Source of the DNA: a virus
Virus record (IMG/VR): IMGVR_UViG_3300033388_005621
Coordinates: 1-23,785 of that record
Direction: 5' to 3' (one strand)
Length of the DNA: 23,785 nucleotides
The notes beneath the pieces were generated by a model, which worked only from the letters and a program-made list of their open reading frames with translations, was not told the DNA's origin and ran no database searches. Shown here piece by piece: positions 22,335-23,785 of this stretch. The position numbers and the translations under genes are program-made. Within the stretch, counting starts at the first letter, position 1. Each line of letters starts with the position of its first letter.

Positions 22335-23785
22335 ATGTCAGTAAGATATTCTAAAAAAGGTGGTCAAAATTCCTTAAGCTATACTGGTGTGAGCTCTATT
22401 GCTCCTCCCGCCTATCTATCAGTAGACAGAGCCCCAAGAAACACAACTCTTCTGGGTCCTGTTGATGATGAACATTTAATTGGAACTCTTTGGCTTGATA
22501 CATCTGTTGATGACATGTGGATTCTTGCTTCAAAGTTGAAAAATATTCCTACTTGGGTTCGCCTTAGCGAAGCATTTGACAATGTATTACAGATAGATGG
22601 AGCAATTATAGTTTCAAGTGGAACTGTGATTTCAACAAGCGGTATTGGCAATACACTATCTGTAACTTTAGATAATGGCGCTAATGGAGAGCTCTTAATG
22701 GGAGCAACAGCTTTTGACACTGATTGGGCTACTATTACTTCAACTCCAACAGTAACTGTAACTAATGGTGCAAATACAATTAATATTGAATCAACTTTGC
22801 CTGTTGCAATGGATACTTTTACGGGTGATTCTGGAACAGCTACACCTGTTGTAGGGAAAGCAGATATTCTCGGTGGAACAAATATTGTTACGTCTGCCGT
22901 TGGCGATACTATTGAAGTTAATCTTTTTGGACATCCTGATATTCCAGGAGTTCTAACTTTATCAATGTTGGCATCTGCTGGAGTGTTAAGTACTAATAGT
23001 TCTGGTGTTTTCAGTACAAGTTCTGGCACTGATGGACAGATATTAATTAGTGGAGGAGCCAATCCTATATGGGCAAATCTCACATCAAGTGATGCTTCAA
23101 TAACTATTACAAATGGTGCAAATACAATCAATTTAGAAACTGCTTCTGTTGCTGGATTAAGTACTCTTACAGCAGACGATGCAAATACAGCTACACCAAC
23201 CTTAGGCAAGATAGATATTCTTGGGAATTTAACAAATATTAATACATTTGCGACCGGCGATACTCATGAGATTGCTCTTGATGATAATCCAGAGATTACA
23301 GGATCATTAACTTTGTCTCCATTGACTACTGCTGGTGTTCTCGAAGCTAATGGAACAGGTGTAGTTACATCTTCAAAAGGTACCAATGGTCAGGTATTAA
23401 TTGGCGGTGGTACGTCTCCTACCTGGGCCAATAATACTGCAGGTACAAATATAACTGTTACAAATGGTTCCAATACTATAGCAATTGATACTACTGAACC
23501 TCCTCCTAGCGGGTCACATTCATTTTTAGCGTATCAACCATCAACTCATCGTGTTGGAAAAGCGATTACATATTATTTAGGTGATGCTGTTATTTTGACA
23601 GAAGCATACGATATTGGTGGTAATTTTTATCCTGGTGATGGAGCTGGAGCAGAAGCATTTTATACGGCTCCAGTAGACGGGGTATATTATTTACAATATA
23701 ACAATATAGCTATTTATGATCCTCCACCATTGCCACCTCCACCACCAGTTCCTGTTGATCCTCCTGTATATGCAACAGTAGAAAC
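22335..23785 (+). CDS. Tail fibre with docking motif and C1q-like tip, truncated by the window edge (at least 483 aa)
   Basis: AAGGGGAGAAG precedes the ATG, and the frame stays open to the last base. Residues 30-34 are VDRAP, followed by GTLWLDTSVDDMWILAS and a Trp at 74, matching the docking motif of the previous fibre. Stalk repeats again contain SAGVLSTNSSGVFS, GTDGQILI and IWANLTS-like units. The C1q-like tip begins near nt 23520 (ITYYLGDAVILTEAYDIGGN, then GDGAGAEAFYTAPVDGVYYL). Where the neighbour has a short loop after the second strand, this protein has a proline-rich stretch (nt 23718-23771, PPPLPPPPPVPVDPP). The gene is a paralogue of the preceding one and the fourth C1q-type fibre in a row. 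Confidence 0.7.
   Translation, partial: MSVRYSKKGGQNSLSYTGVSSIAPPAYLSVDRAPRNTTLLGPVDDEHLIGTLWLDTSVDDMWILASKLKNIPTWVRLSEAFDNVLQIDGAIIVSSGTVISTSGIGNTLSVTLDNGANGELLMGATAFDTDWATITSTPTVTVTNGANTINIESTLPVAMDTFTGDSGTATPVVGKADILGGTNIVTSAVGDTIEVNLFGHPDIPGVLTLSMLASAGVLSTNSSGVFSTSSGTDGQILISGGANPIWANLTSSDASITITNGANTINLETASVAGLSTLTADDANTATPTLGKIDILGNLTNINTFATGDTHEIALDDNPEITGSLTLSPLTTAGVLEANGTGVVTSSKGTNGQVLIGGGTSPTWANNTAGTNITVTNGSNTIAIDTTEPPPSGSHSFLAYQPSTHRVGKAITYYLGDAVILTEAYDIGGNFYPGDGAGAEAFYTAPVDGVYYLQYNNIAIYDPPPLPPPPPVPVDPPVYATVE

Noticed and set aside
20763-23209. Long minus-strand frames (236, 96 and 265 aa) opposite the C1q-type fibres
   Set aside because: Same Pro/Val/Thr-rich composition as other antisense shadows, caused by GGT/ACA/GCT-rich fibre codons; no start signals.
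18813-23785. Diversity-generating retroelement acting on the fibre tips
   Set aside because: No reverse transcriptase, template repeat or adenine-biased variable region was seen. The known variable folds are C-lectin or Ig-like, not C1q-like. Parts of the genome outside the window cannot be excluded.

Overview
The window is most likely a piece of a virulent or cryptic tailed phage (Caudoviricetes) with a short, podovirus-type tail. It reads as the late, virion-structure half of the genome. The evidence is the gene order: the C-terminus of an upstream gene (probably the portal), scaffold, an N4-gp56-type major capsid protein, an accessory capsid protein, head-tail adaptor, tail-nozzle protein, internal/ejection proteins and then many fibre genes. 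No tape-measure, tail-tube or sheath gene is visible. The DNA is AT-rich and almost every gene has a strong Shine-Dalgarno (AAAGGA or AGGAG). The host cannot be named from this sequence. No tRNA, CRISPR array, insertion sequence or integrase is seen.

Layout. 1-1518: end of the upstream gene, a 48-aa basic protein coupled to it, a conserved-looking protein of unknown function, and the acidic scaffold, closed by a good terminator. 1581-1725: leader of the capsid gene with a perfect TATAAT and a small hairpin against the ribosome binding site. 1726-4009: capsid, accessory capsid protein with FCCH-like beta domains, a hairpin, and a small gene whose two halves lie in different frames. 4030-7811: adaptor, small fibre/tip protein and nozzle. 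7853-8398: one fibre-like gene on the minus strand, facing a hairpin. 8509-11714: three tightly packed genes for probable internal virion (DNA ejection) proteins, closed by a terminator. 11828-12621: a minus-strand cassette of three small overlapping genes, namely a ribbon-helix-helix regulator, a membrane protein and a secreted basic protein. 12752-23785: the adhesion region, with a repeat-rich beta-helix fibre, three small proteins (two of them paralogues), a 1034-aa repeat fibre, a freestanding HNH endonuclease, and four consecutive fibres ending in C1q/TNF-like domains. The last of these runs off the window.

How it fits together. The left two thirds builds the head, neck and short tail and supplies proteins that would be ejected with the DNA. 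The right third supplies an unusually rich set of receptor-binding fibres assembled from a few shared modules: a common N-terminal docking motif, GGTG/STLTDHG repeats and C1q-like tips. With an HNH endonuclease embedded among them, the region looks built for rapid exchange of host-recognition parts. The two minus-strand insertions in an otherwise plus-strand late region are the least explained parts. The RHH-membrane-secreted cassette is the best candidate for an undescribed accessory system.
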